Below, in pieces: positions 18,062 to 25,235 of a stretch of DNA of 64,000 nucleotides. Location: assembly GCF_030124145.1 (NCBI RefSeq), contig NZ_JASKMS010000003.1:1-64000 (forward strand), given 5' to 3'. This DNA comes from Streptomyces sp. 378. Its GTDB lineage: Bacteria; Actinomycetota; Actinomycetes; Streptomycetales; Streptomycetaceae. The position numbers and the translations under genes are program-made. A model generated the notes under the pieces. That model was not told the DNA's origin, did not search any database, and saw nothing but the letters and a program-made list of their open reading frames with translations. Within the stretch, counting starts at the first letter, position 1. The number at the start of each line of letters is the position of its first letter.

Positions 18062-18160
18062 TCACTTGACGGCTCCATTGGTGATTCCGGACACGATCTT
18101 GCGCTGGCCGACGAGGAACACGGCGACCATGGGCAGGCTCATGACCACGACGGTGCTCAC
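18062..18160 (-). pseudogene. Tail relic of a CUT1 sugar ABC transporter permease
   Basis: An open segment ending in TGA encodes 32 residues, PMVAVFLVGQRKIVSGITNGAVK at its end. That is the typical last helix and tail of a MalG-type permease (FLxxQRyxvxGxtxGAVKG). Everything upstream is replaced by the 3' end of a LacI-type regulator, whose stop codon is at 18169. No other transporter gene remains nearby, so the binding protein and permeases were deleted, leaving the regulator and the glycosidase. Confidence 0.75.
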
Positions 18161-18168
18161 ACGCGCTG

Positions 18169-19206
18169 TCAGTCGACGGCCGGAGGCGGCCCCGAGCTCT
18201 CGCGCACCACCAGCTCCGGCACGGACACGGGATGGGGGGCGACCGGCGCGGACTCCTCCAGCGCGCCGTGCAGCAGGGCGAACGCGGCCCGGCCGAGTCC
18301 GGTGAAGTCCAGTCGTACGGTCGTCAGCGCCGGAGTGAGGAAGGCGGAGTGCGGGGCGTCGTCGAACCCGGCCACGCTGACCTCGCCCGGCACGGACCGG
18401 CCGGATTCGTGCAGGGCGCGGAGCACGCCGAGCGCGAGATCGTCGTTGCCGCACAGGATCGCGGTGACCGACGGGTCCCGCGCCAGCTCCAATCCGGCGG
18501 CGTGGCCGCCCGCCGGTCCCCAACCGCTCTGCACCGGGCGCGGTTCCGGGGCGCCCGCCTCCGTCAGCGCTCGCCGCCAGCCGCTGGTGCGGGCGCTGGT
18601 GCGGCGGGTGCTGGACGGGATGGCGACGTAGTGCACGGTCTCGTGGCCGAGCGAGAGGAGATGGCGGGTCGCCTGGTAGGCGGCCTCCCGGTCGTCGGTC
18701 CACACCCAGGGGCTCTCACCGCCGGGCGGGCTCGCCGGGGTCTCGACCACCCCCACGACCGGCAGCCCGTCGGGCACGGCCCCCAACGCCCGTACACCGG
18801 CCGGATCGTAGGCGATCACGATGATCCCGCCGCCCGCGTCCGCCGCCCGCTGCACCTCGGCGGCGACGGCCGCGTCCTCGGCGGATTCCAGGACACCGAT
18901 GCCCACGGCGTAGGACGTGGCGCGGGCGGACTCCTCGATGCCCTGGAGGATCGAGGCATAGCCGTAGTGGGTGGTGTTGGCGGTGAGCACGGTCACGGCG
19001 CGGGTGCGCCCGCTGGCCAGAGCCAGGGCGGTGGCGTTGCGCCGGAACCCCAGCTCCTCGATGGCCGTCAGCACCCGCTCCCGGGTGGACGGCCGGACGC
19101 TGGGATGGCCGTTGATCACCCGCGAGACCGTCTGGTAGGAGACCCCGGCGGCCGTGGCGACGTCCCTGATGCTCGCCGGGCGCCTTGTGTGACCGGTCAC
19201 ATTCAT
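18169..19206 (-). CDS. LacI family transcriptional regulator
   Basis: Repressor of 345 residues. The N-terminal helix-turn-helix is ASIRDVATAAGVSYQTVSRVINGHPSVRPSTRERV (about residues 11-45). The hinge helix NATALALASGRTRAV and a periplasmic-binding-protein-like effector domain follow, with the dimer signature near VPGEVSVAGFDD. The start ATG 19206 lies between two identical 14-bp palindromes, so the gene is very likely autoregulated. It is divergent from a GH36 alpha-galactosidase and lies upstream of a CBM35 glycosidase, its probable targets. The effector is unknown, probably a galactoside or galactose. Confidence 0.93.
   Translation of the reverse strand: MNVTGHTRRPASIRDVATAAGVSYQTVSRVINGHPSVRPSTRERVLTAIEELGFRRNATALALASGRTRAVTVLTANTTHYGYASILQGIEESARATSYAVGIGVLESAEDAAVAAEVQRAADAGGGIIVIAYDPAGVRALGAVPDGLPVVGVVETPASPPGGESPWVWTDDREAAYQATRHLLSLGHETVHYVAIPSSTRRTSARTSGWRRALTEAGAPEPRPVQSGWGPAGGHAAGLELARDPSVTAILCGNDDLALGVLRALHESGRSVPGEVSVAGFDDAPHSAFLTPALTTVRLDFTGLGRAAFALLHGALEESAPVAPHPVSVPELVVRESSGPPPAVD
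19188..19201. promoter_or_regulatory. Operator 1 of the LacI-type regulator, inside its 5' coding end
   Basis: Perfect 14-bp palindrome TGTGACCGGTCACA with the central CG expected of LacI-family operators. It overlaps codons 2-7 of the regulator gene. An identical copy lies 27 bp away at 19215-19228. Confidence 0.75.
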
Positions 19207-19214
19207 GCCAGGAT

Positions 19215-19228
19215 TGTGACCGGTCACA
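19215..19228. promoter_or_regulatory. Operator 2 of the LacI-type regulator
   Basis: Second perfect TGTGACCGGTCACA palindrome, nine bases upstream of the regulator's start codon and 85 bases upstream of the alpha-galactosidase start. Two identical sites 27 bp apart suggest cooperative binding that controls both divergent promoters. Confidence 0.8.
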
Positions 19229-19312
19229 CTTGGGTCGTCAAGAGACCGTAACGAGGGATTCACGCGGGCCCGCCCTCCCCGGCGACGGGGCGGGGTCAGG
19301 AGGGGGAGCACC

Positions 19313-21448
19313 TTGACCGGCACGGCGGACGCGGCGCACATGGCCTCCAACCAGCGGCAGCACGCGTTCACTTGGGGGCACCAGGCGCTCGACGCCCGGT
19401 TCGCCGTCGCCGCCGACGGGACACCACGACTGGTCCGGCTGGCGCACCCCGACGACGACCGCCCGGCCGGCTCGCAGTTCGCCGCACTCCCGCTGGTGGA
19501 ACTCACCGCCCTCGGCCACGGCAGCGGCTGGTCCGGTCCCCGCTTCACCGGCACGGCGCTCGGCGCGCGGCTCGCCCACCGCGGCCACCGCACCGGCAGC
19601 CGTGACGGCTGGGAGTGGCTGACCGTCGAACTCCACGACTCCGCGAGCGGGTTGACCGCGTTCGCCGAACTCACCTCACCGGCGGGCCTGCCCGTCCTGC
19701 GCTCGCGCGTCCGGCTCCGCAACGACGGCAGCGCACCCCTGGTCGTCCAGTCCGTCAGCAGCCTGCTGCTCGGCGGCCTGCCCGCGCCGGCCGCCCTCGA
19801 CGTCCACCGGGCCCGCAACGACTGGCTCGCCGAGTGCCGTTGGTATGCCGAGCCGCTGCGCGCGTGTGTCGCCGACATCAACACGGACGTCCACGAGCAC
19901 GACAGCCGGGCCGCCCTCGCCCTCACCGGGCGCGGCAGCTGGCCCACCGACGGCCATCTCGCCATGGGCGCGCTGACGGAGCGCGGCGGCGGTCGGGCCT
20001 GGGTGTGGCAGGTCGAGTCCCCGGCCGGCTGGCGCTGGGACCTCGGCGAACGCGCCCACGGCACCTGTCTGGCGTTGAACGGCCCCACCGACGCCGAGCA
20101 CCAGTGGCGGGTCCGGCTCGCCCCGGGCGAGGAGTTCACCACCGTCCCCGGTGCCCTGGCCCTCGGCCCGGACCTCGACACCGCGCTGGGCGCCCTCACC
20201 TCCTACCGCCGGGCGATCCGCCGCCCGCACCCCGACCACACCGCCCTCCCCGTCGTCTTCAACGACTACATGAACACCCTCATGGGCGACCCGACCACGG
20301 CCAAACTGCTGCCGCTGATCGACGCCGCGGCCGACGCCGGCGCCGAGTACTTCTGCATCGACTCCGGCTGGTACGACGACGACACCCGGGGCTGGTGGGA
20401 CAGCGTCGGCGCGTGGCAGCCCTCGCCGCGCCGCTTCCCCGACGGCGGCATCCAGGCCGTCCTGGACCGGATCCGGGAGCGCGGGATGGTGCCCGGACTG
20501 TGGCTGGAACCGGAGGTCGTCGGGGTGCGCAGCCCCGTCACGACCGAACTGCCCCCCGAGGCGTTCTTCCAGCGCGACGGCGTACGCGTCACCGAACAGG
20601 GCCGCCACCAGCTCGACCTGCGCCACCCGGCCGCCCGCGCCCACCTCGACAAGACGGTCGACCGGATCGCCGGCGACTGGGGCGTGGGCTACCTCAAGCT
20701 GGACTACAACATCGTCGTCGACCCCGGCACACAGGCCCCCGGGGACCTGGCACCGGGGGCGGGACTGCTCGGCCACGCCCAGGCCTACCTGGACTGGCTC
20801 TCCGCGGTACTGGACCGCCACCCCGGCCTCGTCGTCGAGAACTGCGCCTCCGGCGGTATGCGCATGGACGGCGCCACCCTCGCCGTGGCCCAGCTCCAGT
20901 CCACCAGCGACCAGCAGGACCCGCTGAGCTACCCGCCCATCGCCGCCGCCGCGCCCACCGTGGTCCCGCCCGAGCAGGGCGCCGTCTGGGCCTACCCGCA
21001 GCCCGAGTACGACGACGACCTGATCGCGTGGACCCTCGGCGGGGCCCTCCTCGGCCGCATCCATCTCTCCGGCCACCTGAACCGCATGTCGGACCACCAG
21101 CGCGCCCTCGTCCGGGACGCCGTCGATGTCTACAAGTCGATCCGCGAGGACCTCGCCCGGGCTCTGCCGTTCTGGCCGCTGGGCCTGCCCGGCTGGACGG
21201 ACGACTGGCTGGCCCTCGGACTGCGCGCCCCCGGCGACGGAACGGCCTACCTCTCGGTCTGGCGGCGCGGCGGACCCGGTGAACTCCGTGTCCCCGTCCG
21301 GCACCTGGCGGGCCGGGCCGTCCGGGCGGAGGTCCTGCACCCGTCGTCGGCGGGGACGGGCCGGGCCTCCTGGGACGGTGAGGCGCTGACGGTGTCCGTG
21401 CCGCGCACACCCGGCGTGTTGCTCGTCCGGCTCGGTCAGGAGCGGTGA
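19313..21448 (+). CDS. GH36 alpha-galactosidase
   Basis: Alpha-galactosidase of 711 residues with the GH36 plan. An N-terminal beta-supersandwich (to about 320) precedes a (beta/alpha)8 barrel with FNDYMNTLMGDPT, FCIDSGWYDDD, GLWLEPEVV and the nucleophile Asp in YLKLDYN (about residue 463). Next come ENCASGGMRMD and the acid/base Asp in STSDQQDP (about residue 533), then a C-terminal beta domain. There is no signal peptide, so it is cytosolic and cleaves imported alpha-galactosides. The TTG start at 19313 has AGGGGGAG five bases upstream. The divergent LacI repressor and its twin operators lie in the promoter. A hairpin at 21445-21462 overlaps the stop codon. Confidence 0.93.
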   Translation: MTGTADAAHMASNQRQHAFTWGHQALDARFAVAADGTPRLVRLAHPDDDRPAGSQFAALPLVELTALGHGSGWSGPRFTGTALGARLAHRGHRTGSRDGWEWLTVELHDSASGLTAFAELTSPAGLPVLRSRVRLRNDGSAPLVVQSVSSLLLGGLPAPAALDVHRARNDWLAECRWYAEPLRACVADINTDVHEHDSRAALALTGRGSWPTDGHLAMGALTERGGGRAWVWQVESPAGWRWDLGERAHGTCLALNGPTDAEHQWRVRLAPGEEFTTVPGALALGPDLDTALGALTSYRRAIRRPHPDHTALPVVFNDYMNTLMGDPTTAKLLPLIDAAADAGAEYFCIDSGWYDDDTRGWWDSVGAWQPSPRRFPDGGIQAVLDRIRERGMVPGLWLEPEVVGVRSPVTTELPPEAFFQRDGVRVTEQGRHQLDLRHPAARAHLDKTVDRIAGDWGVGYLKLDYNIVVDPGTQAPGDLAPGAGLLGHAQAYLDWLSAVLDRHPGLVVENCASGGMRMDGATLAVAQLQSTSDQQDPLSYPPIAAAAPTVVPPEQGAVWAYPQPEYDDDLIAWTLGGALLGRIHLSGHLNRMSDHQRALVRDAVDVYKSIREDLARALPFWPLGLPGWTDDWLALGLRAPGDGTAYLSVWRRGGPGELRVPVRHLAGRAVRAEVLHPSSAGTGRASWDGEALTVSVPRTPGVLLVRLGQER

Positions 21449-21462
21449 GCGGGACCGCTCAC
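21445..21462 (+). terminator. Hairpin at the end of the alpha-galactosidase gene
   Basis: The perfect 8-bp stem GTGAGCGG/CCGCTCAC with a 2-base loop starts at the stop codon. There is no T-run, as is usual in Streptomyces. It could act as a terminator or RNA-stability element. Confidence 0.4.
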
Positions 21463-21499
21463 GCGGGGACGGCCTCGCGCTGCCGCGTCCGATCGCGCC

Positions 21500-21660
21500 C
21501 GTCCCGGCGAACGCCCACGCCATGCCGGGCTCGGCCACCCGGCGGAACACCCGTCGCACCGGCGGGGTGCACAGCGCGGTCACGAGCACCGCGGCGGCGA
21601 GCGTCACGACGCTCTCGCCCAGCGGCCGGTGGGTGAACCGCTTTCCGACGTGGGTGCGGC
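21500..21660 (-). pseudogene. Possible tail relic of an integral membrane protein
   Basis: The minus-strand frame encodes a hydrophobic helix flanked by basic residues (ESVVTLAAAVLVTALC, then PPVRRVFRRVAEPGMAWAF). This is unlike ordinary GC-rich noise and resembles the end of an acyltransferase- or transporter-like protein. It has no start or ribosome-binding site and lies between two convergent genes. Identification is weak. Confidence 0.25.
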
Positions 21661-21675
21661 GCGGATCACATCAAG

Positions 21676-21712
21676 GGCGGTGCCGCCGGGCAGGGAGCCG
21701 GGCGGCACCGCC
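21676..21712 (-). terminator. Terminator hairpin of the mannanase gene
   Basis: The perfect 12-bp stem GGCGGTGCCGCC/GGCGGCACCGCC with a 13-base loop lies 15 bp beyond the mannanase stop codon. This is a typical strong GC-rich actinomycete terminator without a U-tract. Confidence 0.7.
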
Positions 21713-21726
21713 GTACGCGGGTGCGC

Positions 21727-23364
21727 TCAGCTCACCGAGCAGTTGGCGCCGTTGAGGGTGAAGGCCGTCGGGCTGGGGTTCGCGGTCGAACGGGTGGCCG
21801 TGAAGCCGAGAGTGACCGAGCCGGACGCGGGGATCGTCGCGGTGTAGGAGGCGGCCGCGACGCTCACCTCGGAGCCGCTCTGGGTCGCCGTACCGCCCCA
21901 CAGGTTGGTGATGCGCTGGCTGTCCGGGAAGGTCCAGCGCAGCGTCCAGCCGTTGATCGCCGACGTGCCGGTGTTGCGCAGGACGATCTCGCCCTGGAAG
22001 CCGCCGGACCAGCTGCCCGTCACCCGGTAGCCGACGCCGCAGGCCGCAGGCGAGCCGCCGGGGGAGGTCGTGACCGTCACCGTGCCCGAGCGGGGCGAGC
22101 GGTTGCCGGCGGCGTCGCGTGCGTAGACGGCGAAGGTGTGGGAGGTCGCGGGGGACAGGCCGGTGAGGGCGGCGGTGGTCCTCGTGGTGCTCGTGACGGC
22201 CGACTCGCCGCCGCCGCTGATCCGCACGACGTCGTAGCCGGTAACGCCCGTCGCGTCGGAGGCGGCGGCCCAGGTCAGGGTGGCGGACGAGGAGGTCACC
22301 CCGGAGGCGGTCGGGGTGCCGGGGGCCGTCGGGGGCGTGGTGTCGCCGCCGCCGGAGCCGTAGACCGCGGCCTCCTTGGCGGTGGCGGCGATGCCGTTCG
22401 CACCGTTGAAGAGCCGTCGGCCCCAGGAGGTGAGCTGGTCCGGGTCGAAGTTGGTGACCATGTCCAGGTAGCCGACCTCGCTGCTGTTGCCGCTCCACGA
22501 CCAGCCGAGGTAGCCGAGGCGGAGCTGCTGGGTCACGGCCAGGATGGTGTCCTCGTCGGGATTGCCGTCCGAGTGGTCGTGACCGAACTCGCCGACCACG
22601 ATGGGGAGCCGGGCGGTGACGAAGCGGTCCAGATAGGCGGTGATCTCGGCGGCGGTGTCGAAGACGCCGTACATGTGGATCGAGAAGACCGTGTTGGCGT
22701 CCGGGTCGGCGGCGAAGACCGAGGCGGCGTTGTCGCGCATCGTGAACGCCCAGTCCTGGCCCCAGTTGGGTGCGTCGACCATGATCGTGTGGTCGAACCC
22801 GGCGTTGCGCAGCTTCTGGATGGCGCCCTTGGTGTCGGCCGTCCAGGCCGTGTAACCGGTGTTGCCGTGCGGCTCGTTGCCGATGTTGACGATGACGTAG
22901 TCCTCCTGGCCGGTCAACGCGCTCTGCACGCTGATCCAGTAGTCGGCGGCGCGGGAGAGCGTGACGGCTCCGCTCTGCTCGCCGTAGCCGGTGGTGTCGT
23001 GCACCTCCAGGACGCAGATCAGCCGGTTCTGCTTGCACTGGGAGACCACGTTCGCCACGTCGGCGGCGTCGTTGCGCGTCCAGCGGTCTCCGCTGGAGAG
23101 GACCACGCGGACGGTGTTGGCGCCTTTGGCCTTGATGTGGGCCAGGGAGCTGATCCGGTCCGGATACCAGGTGTGGGCGTGGTTGACGCCACGCATCACG
23201 AAGTCGTTCCCGTTCGCCTCGAGCAGCCGGCCGTTCTGGACCCGGAAGCCGGTGGGGGCGGCCTGGGCCGGCGGCGTGAGCACGAGGAAGGACAAGAAGA
23301 GGCCCAGAAGGGCGGCGGCCACGGTGGCCGGGCGTGGGGTGGCGAGCGTGGGGCGGAGTCTCAT
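21727..23364 (-). CDS. Secreted GH5 endo-beta-mannanase with FN3 and CBM2 modules
   Basis: Extracellular enzyme of 545 residues. After a signal peptide (about 1-36, ending AQA) comes a GH5 barrel resembling the subfamily 8 actinomycete mannanases, with RGVNHAHTWYPDR, the acid/base Glu in VNIGNEPHGN and the nucleophile Glu in VVGEFGHDH. An FN3 linker domain (about 350-432, starting after GGGDTTPPTAPGTP) and a C-terminal cellulose-binding CBM2 (about 440-545, Cys to Cys) follow. The enzyme cleaves internal beta-1,4 bonds of mannan or galactomannan. The ATG has GGAG six bases upstream. Upstream lie degenerate tandem repeats, and downstream is a strong terminator. It fits the adjacent alpha-galactosidase, which removes galactose side chains. 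Confidence 0.92.
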   Translation of the reverse strand: MRLRPTLATPRPATVAAALLGLFLSFLVLTPPAQAAPTGFRVQNGRLLEANGNDFVMRGVNHAHTWYPDRISSLAHIKAKGANTVRVVLSSGDRWTRNDAADVANVVSQCKQNRLICVLEVHDTTGYGEQSGAVTLSRAADYWISVQSALTGQEDYVIVNIGNEPHGNTGYTAWTADTKGAIQKLRNAGFDHTIMVDAPNWGQDWAFTMRDNAASVFAADPDANTVFSIHMYGVFDTAAEITAYLDRFVTARLPIVVGEFGHDHSDGNPDEDTILAVTQQLRLGYLGWSWSGNSSEVGYLDMVTNFDPDQLTSWGRRLFNGANGIAATAKEAAVYGSGGGDTTPPTAPGTPTASGVTSSSATLTWAAASDATGVTGYDVVRISGGGESAVTSTTRTTAALTGLSPATSHTFAVYARDAAGNRSPRSGTVTVTTSPGGSPAACGVGYRVTGSWSGGFQGEIVLRNTGTSAINGWTLRWTFPDSQRITNLWGGTATQSGSEVSVAAASYTATIPASGSVTLGFTATRSTANPSPTAFTLNGANCSVS

Positions 23365-23736
23365 GACGGCTCCAGAAGTGGGGGTCGGGTGCGGCGTGTG
23401 GTCGGTGGCGTTGTGGCGTTGAACGGGGTGTTGCTGTCGTCGGGTCCGGTCGGCGCGGGCCCGTGGGGCGGGGTCGGGTGGTCGGTGGCGCTGTGGTGCT
23501 GAACGGGGTGCTGGTGCTCTCGGGGCCCGGTCCGTACGGGCCCGTGGGGTGGGGTCGGGTGGGGCGTGTGGTCAGTCACGCTGTGGTGCTCGACGGGGTG
23601 TTGCTGCTGTCGGGGCCCGGTCCGCTCGGGCCCGTGGCCGGGACGTCCTGGAGGCCGCCATCGCGAGCCCGCGCCCGCGGGTCGCCGGCGGCTCGGCGCC
23701 GTCGGCCACGGGCGTCCGTGGATCCCGGCACGGCAG
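23365..23736. other. Intergenic region filled by degenerate tandem repeats
   Basis: This is 372 bp between the esterase stop and the mannanase start, both on the minus strand. Roughly two thirds are the 80-90-bp repeats described separately. The remainder has no gene. The mannanase promoter must lie here, but I cannot place it. Confidence 0.6.
23401..23637. repeat. Three degenerate 80-90-bp tandem repeats with internal hairpins
   Basis: Copies start at 23401, 23481 and 23571. Each opens gtcggtggcg-ctgtgg-like, contains acggggtg, and has a GGGCCCG/CGGGCCC inverted pair near its end. The copies are 80 and 90 bp long with a truncated third. They lie directly upstream of the mannanase gene and could be transcript-processing or terminator hairpins for the upstream esterase, or simply amplified filler. 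Confidence 0.75.
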
Positions 23737-24846
23737 TCATCCCGCCGGTGCCTTCGCGGTGCAGGTGACAGTCGCCGCCGGGGTGCCCGCCGTCGCCGGG
23801 ACGGTGGCGACGAAGCCGAACGTGGCGCTCGCGCCGGGGGCGAGCGCGCCGTTCCAGGTCGCGTTCGTGACGGTGGCGGTGCCGTCCGCGGCCGTGGTGT
23901 GGGTGCCGTTCCAGACCTGGGTGAGTCGCGCTCCGCTCGCCGGCGCGACGGTCGCGGTCCAGCCCGAGACGGTGGAGGCCGACGTGTTGGTCACCGTCAC
24001 CTCGCCCTGATAGCCGCCCTGCCAGGAGGAGACGGCCCGGAAGCGCGCGGTGCAGGCGGCCGGTTCCTCGCCCGGGTCACCCGGACCGCCCGGGTCCTGC
24101 GGGATGCCGGCGTCGAGGACCGCGGCCAGGGCCGGGAACCAGCGGGCAGCGATCTTGTTGTCGCCGGAGGCGTTGGGGTGCACGCCGTCGTAGGTGTCGG
24201 TGGCCGTGCTGAAGCCGGTCCACTGGTCGACCACGGTGACGGGGGAGCGGTCGGTGCCGGTCGCCCGGGCCCAGCCGGGAATACGCGCGTTGAAGTCGAC
24301 GACGCGTTGCGCACAGGCCCCGCAACTGCTCGGGTTCATGGGGATGAGCTGGGCCACGAGGATCCGCGTGTCCGGATCGGAGGCCCTCATCTGCGCCACG
24401 AGCCTGGTGTAGGCGGCGAGGATGCGGTCGGGGGAGATGCCGCTCCAGACGTCGTTCGTGCCGAAGTGCATGACAACGATGTCCGGCCGGGTGGAGGCCA
24501 GCCTGCCGGGGAGCAGGTCCTGGTCGGCCACATTGGTGACCAGTTCGCCGCCGTGTCCCTCGTTGTCACCGTCGTGCGCCTGTCCGCAGCCCTGCGGGGG
24601 GAGGGTGCCGACGAAGTCGATGTCCTTGTATCCGCTGCTCACCAGCCGGTTCCACAGCACGGCGCGCCAGCAGCCAGGCGAGCCGGTGATCGAATCGCCC
24701 AGCGGCATGACGCGCACGGGGTCCGCCGCGTTCGCGGTCGCCGCGTGCGATGCGGACGCCATGCCGGGCGGGAGGAACAGGGCGGCCAGGAGCCCGAGAA
24801 CGGACATGAGCCGTAAGCGCGGGGACGAGTGGGGGGTTCTGCGCAT
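23737..24846 (-). CDS. Secreted SGNH/GDSL esterase with CBM2 module
   Basis: Extracellular enzyme of 369 residues. A signal peptide (about 1-41) precedes an SGNH hydrolase fold with the Ser nucleophile in GDSIT (Ser52), the HFGTND block with its conserved Asn, and DGVHPN carrying the catalytic Asp/His. A short Pro/Gly linker follows. A CBM2 cellulose-binding module (about 265-369) forms the C-terminus. The probable role is deacetylation of acetylated xylan or mannan (CE3-like) at the plant cell wall. Codon 11 is TTA (24816-24814), so translation should depend on the bldA tRNA. A CebR-type operator inside a 34-bp palindrome lies 14 bp upstream of the ATG. The mannanase lies downstream on the same strand. 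Confidence 0.88.
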   Translation of the reverse strand: MRRTPHSSPRLRLMSVLGLLAALFLPPGMASASHAATANAADPVRVMPLGDSITGSPGCWRAVLWNRLVSSGYKDIDFVGTLPPQGCGQAHDGDNEGHGGELVTNVADQDLLPGRLASTRPDIVVMHFGTNDVWSGISPDRILAAYTRLVAQMRASDPDTRILVAQLIPMNPSSCGACAQRVVDFNARIPGWARATGTDRSPVTVVDQWTGFSTATDTYDGVHPNASGDNKIAARWFPALAAVLDAGIPQDPGGPGDPGEEPAACTARFRAVSSWQGGYQGEVTVTNTSASTVSGWTATVAPASGARLTQVWNGTHTTAADGTATVTNATWNGALAPGASATFGFVATVPATAGTPAATVTCTAKAPAG

Positions 24847-24859
24847 GGTGGTCCCTTCC

Positions 24860-24893
24860 CTTGATGAGGTGGGAGCGCTCCCACCTCATCAAG
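24860..24893. promoter_or_regulatory. 34-bp perfect palindrome containing a CebR-type operator
   Basis: The arms 24860-24876 and 24877-24893 are exact reverse complements. The central 14 bp (24870-24883) read TGGGAGCGCTCCCA, the established CebR box for cello-oligosaccharide control in Streptomyces. The site ends 14 bp before the esterase ATG, so a bound repressor would block transcription. In RNA the palindrome would fold into a hairpin next to the ribosome-binding site. Confidence 0.85.
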
Positions 24894-24904
24894 CCATCGT
24901 TGTC

Positions 24905-24918
24905 ATTGACGCGTCAAT
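24905..24918. promoter_or_regulatory. 14-bp palindrome overlapping a -35-like element
   Basis: ATTGACGCGTCAAT is a perfect palindrome with central CG. On the esterase strand it contains TTGACG, a good -35 hexamer. A second DNA-binding protein could act here in addition to CebR. Confidence 0.45.
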
Positions 24919-25171
24919 AGGCGGGACGGTGAGAGGGCGACGCGCGGAAGCCGGACGCACGCGGCGGCGGTCACCCGGAGGCGGACGTGGACTCGGAGTG
25001 GACGCTGCCGTCACCGGCCCTCGGCGAGCACACCGCGGAGGTCTGCGGTGAGAAGAGCCCCCAGACTCCATGACGGTTCCGGGCCGTTGACCTTCGCCGA
25101 GACCTTTGCCAGGCCATGAGGCATCCATGACCGGATGCCCAGAGAGCCGAGTCCATGATGGTCGGCGTCGG

Positions 25172-25190
25172 CAAGGCATGCCTTGGCTAA
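25172..25190. promoter_or_regulatory. Iron-box candidate (DmdR/IdeR type) upstream of efeUO
   Basis: The minus strand reads TTAGCCAAGGCATGCCTTG. It matches the DtxR-family consensus TTAGGTTAGGCTAACCTAA at 11 of 19 positions and has a perfect CAAGGCATGCCTTG core. It lies 46 bp upstream of the iron permease start, where iron-dependent repression is expected. Confidence 0.5.
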
Positions 25191-25235
25191 CTCGTTGGAG
25201 TGCGTCGGGGCATCGGGTCGGGAGGGCCGCGGTAC

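Larger units (their letters stand above)
24847..25235. other. Divergent regulatory region between the esterase and the iron-uptake genes
   Basis: This is 389 bp without a gene. It holds the 34-bp palindrome with a CebR-type box, a second 14-bp palindrome and an iron-box candidate, each described separately. The middle (about 24930-25165) shows nothing recognisable. Confidence 0.6.
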
